DNA of 64,000 bases from UBA3263 sp964586765 (GTDB lineage Bacteria; Bacteroidota; Bacteroidia; Bacteroidales; Muribaculaceae): the NCBI GenBank assembly GCA_964586765.1, contig CAZPHN010000004.1, positions 1 to 64,000 of the forward strand, written 5' to 3'. Below the pieces are notes generated by a model that did not search any database, was not told the origin of the DNA, and was given only the letters and a program-made list of their open reading frames with translations. A program made the translations under genes and the position numbers. Positions 61,716 to 64,000 of this stretch are shown here, in pieces; the first letter of the stretch is position 1; each line of letters starts with the position of its first letter.

Positions 61716-62999
61716 TTAGAATGTCAGAGCGAGCTGCGCCTGTATGCGGTTGGAGTGGAGGGGTGACCCTGCGAATGACTTGGTGTGACCGTAGTCATAT
61801 TCGATGCCGGCTCTCACGAATCGGTTGACATTATAGAGAATATTGGCGGCAACATAATCGCCATAGCGGTACTGGTCAGGCTGAGCCACGGCGTTATCGC
61901 CAAGCCAGTTTGTGACGTGGCTGTAAACCACATTTGCAGAAACCTTGCTCGAGAAGTTGAAAGAGAGTCCGCCGGTAAGACCGAGCGTGCGCGCCATGGT
62001 CATCTCTCCGGCCTTGACAGATGGGGTAGCATCCAATCCGAGTCCGTTGTCATCCTGAATGTAGTCGGCAATACCGCGACCGTAGGCGGCATTATAAGTA
62101 AATGAAACCGGTCCGGCGATGTTGGTGATACCGGAAAGCTGTACGCCGAGACCTACAAGCGTTGAATTATGACCGGCGTCCAAGTTGCGGTACTGCATGG
62201 GGCGAACCAGACCTGACAGACGCACGTGGTCGTTGCCGCCGTTATAGCCGTACTGTACGTAAAGAGGTACAGCCGGTATGCGCTGGCTTACATAGTCTGT
62301 GCTGCCGGTCGAAGTGGTGAAATCGGCGGTCGGGGCATCAATACCTATCGCTCCGCTGAATCCGCGACCGAAGTTCTGTGTCCAATAGGCGGTAAAGAGT
62401 GTTACCGAAGGATATCCGTTAGGACCTTCGTTATCGATGGTGAAGGGCATTGCGTCGCCGTCGGTAAACGAACTATTGGTATAACCGGCGGTCAATCCGC
62501 GATATTTTGCATAGAGATGAGAAACCTCAAAATCGCCTCCTGATGAGAAGTCGCCTTTAAAATAAAGACCTAACTGATTGTGGGTGTTAGGCATCGCAAC
62601 AAAGTTCAAGTTGATTGACGATGACTGCCAAGCAAACCCTACCGAGCTGCCGTTGCCGGGAGTGCGCGGCGTCATTGATGATGGAGTGAAATTAAGGGTA
62701 GACGGCATATTGTCGCCCCAGTTATAGACGGCTTCGCCAAGAAATTGCGCACCGATACCTAAGTAAAACTGCTTTTCTCTACCTACAATGGCAAATCGAG
62801 GCAGATTTGAGTCATTAGGAGTGGAAGGGGCGTTCGCCCTGAAGGCTTTTTCAACATTACCCACTGAGTCTGCTTTTTCGTTTACAACGATTGTTGTGAT
62901 GCCTTTTTCAACGTGACGCCCGTTACGCGGGGCGGCTACGGCTGTGAAGGTCGTTGTGAGACCGGCAAGTGCGGTCATCAGGAGGATTTTCTTGTCCAT
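61716..62999 (-). CDS. Outer-membrane porin, DcaP-like
   Basis: About 427 residues from the ATG at 62999 (MDKKILLMTALAGLTTTFTAVAAP, signal peptide); an upstream in-frame start at 63047 would add sixteen residues without a signal. The mature part is a run of amphipathic strands ending in Phe (IQAQLALTF), the standard barrel end, with FAIVGREKQFYLGIGAQFLGEAV near the start as in DcaP-type porins. Probably a diffusion channel; the ligand is unknown. It is divergent from the glutaminase gene. Confidence 0.75.
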   Translation of the reverse strand: MDKKILLMTALAGLTTTFTAVAAPRNGRHVEKGITTIVVNEKADSVGNVEKAFRANAPSTPNDSNLPRFAIVGREKQFYLGIGAQFLGEAVYNWGDNMPSTLNFTPSSMTPRTPGNGSSVGFAWQSSSINLNFVAMPNTHNQLGLYFKGDFSSGGDFEVSHLYAKYRGLTAGYTNSSFTDGDAMPFTIDNEGPNGYPSVTLFTAYWTQNFGRGFSGAIGIDAPTADFTTSTGSTDYVSQRIPAVPLYVQYGYNGGNDHVRLSGLVRPMQYRNLDAGHNSTLVGLGVQLSGITNIAGPVSFTYNAAYGRGIADYIQDDNGLGLDATPSVKAGEMTMARTLGLTGGLSFNFSSKVSANVVYSHVTNWLGDNAVAQPDQYRYGDYVAANILYNVNRFVRAGIEYDYGHTKSFAGSPLHSNRIQAQLALTF

Positions 63000-63164
63000 A
63001 ATAATTAAATAACGTGTGTTTTTTATAGTTTTTTCTATTATATACAATTAAGGAGGCTGTTTTGTTAGAAAAATGCCTTTTTTGAACTTTATATATTCCA
63101 GAGCGTTTTATTTACAAACACACGAAAATAACACTATTTAAAACATACAAAACTCATAACCAAA

Positions 63165-64000
63165 ATGGACAAAGTAATTACACACAGCCAAATTAAGGAT
63201 GCTGTGCAGCAAGCTTACGAAGAATGTAAGGATATTACCGGCGGTCACAACGCCGACTACATTCCCTTCCTTGCTAACATTGACCCGAATCTTTTCGGTC
63301 TGAGTGTTACACTCCCTGACGGTACCATCTTCAACGTTGGCGATACCTCATATAAGTTCGGTATCGAGTCCGTATCGAAGGTGCTTACCGCAATTCTTGT
63401 ACTCAAGCAGTTTGGTGCTGACGCAGTGCTGAAACAGATTGGTGCAGACGCAACCGGTCTGCCGTTCAACTCAATTTTCGCAATACTACTTGAAAATGAC
63501 CATCCTTCAACCCCGCTGGTAAATGCCGGTGCGATTACCGCCTGCTCTATGGTCGAGCCTAAGGGTGATTCATGGGGCAAGTGGGAAGCGATTATCAACA
63601 ATATCGCTGACCTTTGCGGCTCTGAGGCTCAGGTTCTTGATGAACTTTACAAGTCTGAGAGCGAAACCAACTTCAACAACCGCGCCATTGCATGGCTGCT
63701 TAAGAACTATAACCGTATCTACGATGATGTTCCCATGAGCCTTGACCTTTATACACGTCAGTGTTCAGTAGGTATTACTGCAGAGCAGCTTTCAATCTGT
63801 GCCGCTACCATTGCTAACGGCGGACTCAACCCTGTGACTAAAAAGCAGATTTTTGACCCTGAACTGGCTCCTAAAATCACCACTCTGATTTCTTCGGTAG
63901 GCTTTTATCAGAACACCGGTGACTGGCTTTATACTTCCGGTATTCCCGCAAAGAGCGGCGTAGGCGGCGGTGTGCTCGGTGTAATGCCCGGTGTGATGGG
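63165..64000 (+). CDS. glsA: Glutaminase A (partial, runs off the window)
   Basis: 278 complete codons from ATG 63165, still open at the window end; the family is about 305-320 residues, so some 30 are missing. The Ser-x-x-Lys active-site motif is in FGIESVSKVLTAI, followed by PSTPLVNAGAITACS, the tyrosine-bearing YNRIYDDVPMS and KSGVGGGVLGVMPG. It hydrolyses glutamine to glutamate and ammonia, which in gut bacteria can also serve acid resistance. Divergent from the porin gene; no -7 box of the standard type is seen in the 165-base gap. Confidence 0.93.
   Translation, partial: MDKVITHSQIKDAVQQAYEECKDITGGHNADYIPFLANIDPNLFGLSVTLPDGTIFNVGDTSYKFGIESVSKVLTAILVLKQFGADAVLKQIGADATGLPFNSIFAILLENDHPSTPLVNAGAITACSMVEPKGDSWGKWEAIINNIADLCGSEAQVLDELYKSESETNFNNRAIAWLLKNYNRIYDDVPMSLDLYTRQCSVGITAEQLSICAATIANGGLNPVTKKQIFDPELAPKITTLISSVGFYQNTGDWLYTSGIPAKSGVGGGVLGVMPGVM

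Noticed and set aside
63048..63164. A consensus promoter for the glutaminase gene
   Set aside because: The gap has AT-rich stretches such as TATATATT but no TAnnTTTG box with a partner at the right distance.

Overview
The window reads as the chromosome of a gut member of the Bacteroidota, most likely order Bacteroidales and perhaps a Muribaculaceae-like genus (inferred from gene content, not from a search). The evidence is: promoters of the Bacteroidota type (TTTG or TTG, about 20 bases, then TAnnTTTG) before many genes; few clear Shine-Dalgarno sites; typical Bacteroidales families (DUF6057, DUF4493-like, BF3164-like propellers, BACON domains, C-terminal sorting-like tails); and a complex I locus ending nuoL-nuoM-nuoN. 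There are two tRNA genes (Gln-CTG, Glu-CTC) and no rRNA, CRISPR array, transposase or phage gene.

Layout. 1-4 kb: the end of the nuo operon with its terminator. 4.1-6.1 kb: a small lipoprotein, a propeller protein and tRNA-Gln. 6.2-12.2 kb: a three-gene unit of a DUF6057 membrane protein, a PD40 lipoprotein with one CxxCH haem motif, and a protein joining two receiver-like domains to a PEP/pyruvate-binding ATP-grasp domain. 12.2-16.7 kb: a PepSY-type membrane protein, then an AT-richer accessory block with a type II restriction-modification system (methyltransferase, divergent Xre controller, MvaI/BcnI-like nuclease) and a DUF4143 ATPase behind a large dyad. 16.7-23.1 kb: a MacB/LolD/MacA/TolC-type export operon facing a LytS/LytTR two-component pair. 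23.1-25.2 kb: a small lipoprotein and an AbiE-type toxin-antitoxin pair.

25.3-33.3 kb: three large secreted proteins (a trefoil-like protein with a sorting-like tail, a BACON/metallophosphatase/LamG protein, and a 1022-residue surface protein). The promoter of the last lies between two long inverted repeats and is a candidate invertible (phase-variable) promoter. 33.3-44.4 kb: housekeeping genes purM, yidC, pyrG, hemW, an AddB-like nuclease and holB, interrupted by a HigBA toxin-antitoxin pair. 44.4-54.7 kb: one seven-gene operon of ECF sigma factor, anti-sigma factor, small secreted protein, three tandem paralogous outer-membrane barrel proteins and a second small secreted protein, closed by a terminator. 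54.8-64 kb: a CoA-transferase, a nucleotidyltransferase-GHMP kinase fusion with an FHS sugar permease, tRNA-Glu, a UDP-glucose dehydrogenase, a flavodiiron protein, a porin and the start of glutaminase.

The strongest leads are the candidate inverton (33171-33289), the sigma-controlled triple-barrel operon in which the last barrel gene looks like a mosaic of the other two, the receiver/ATP-grasp protein that lacks the usual phosphohistidine domain, and the nucleotidyltransferase-GHMP kinase fusion beside a sugar importer. All functional statements rest on motifs and context read by eye; no database search was possible.
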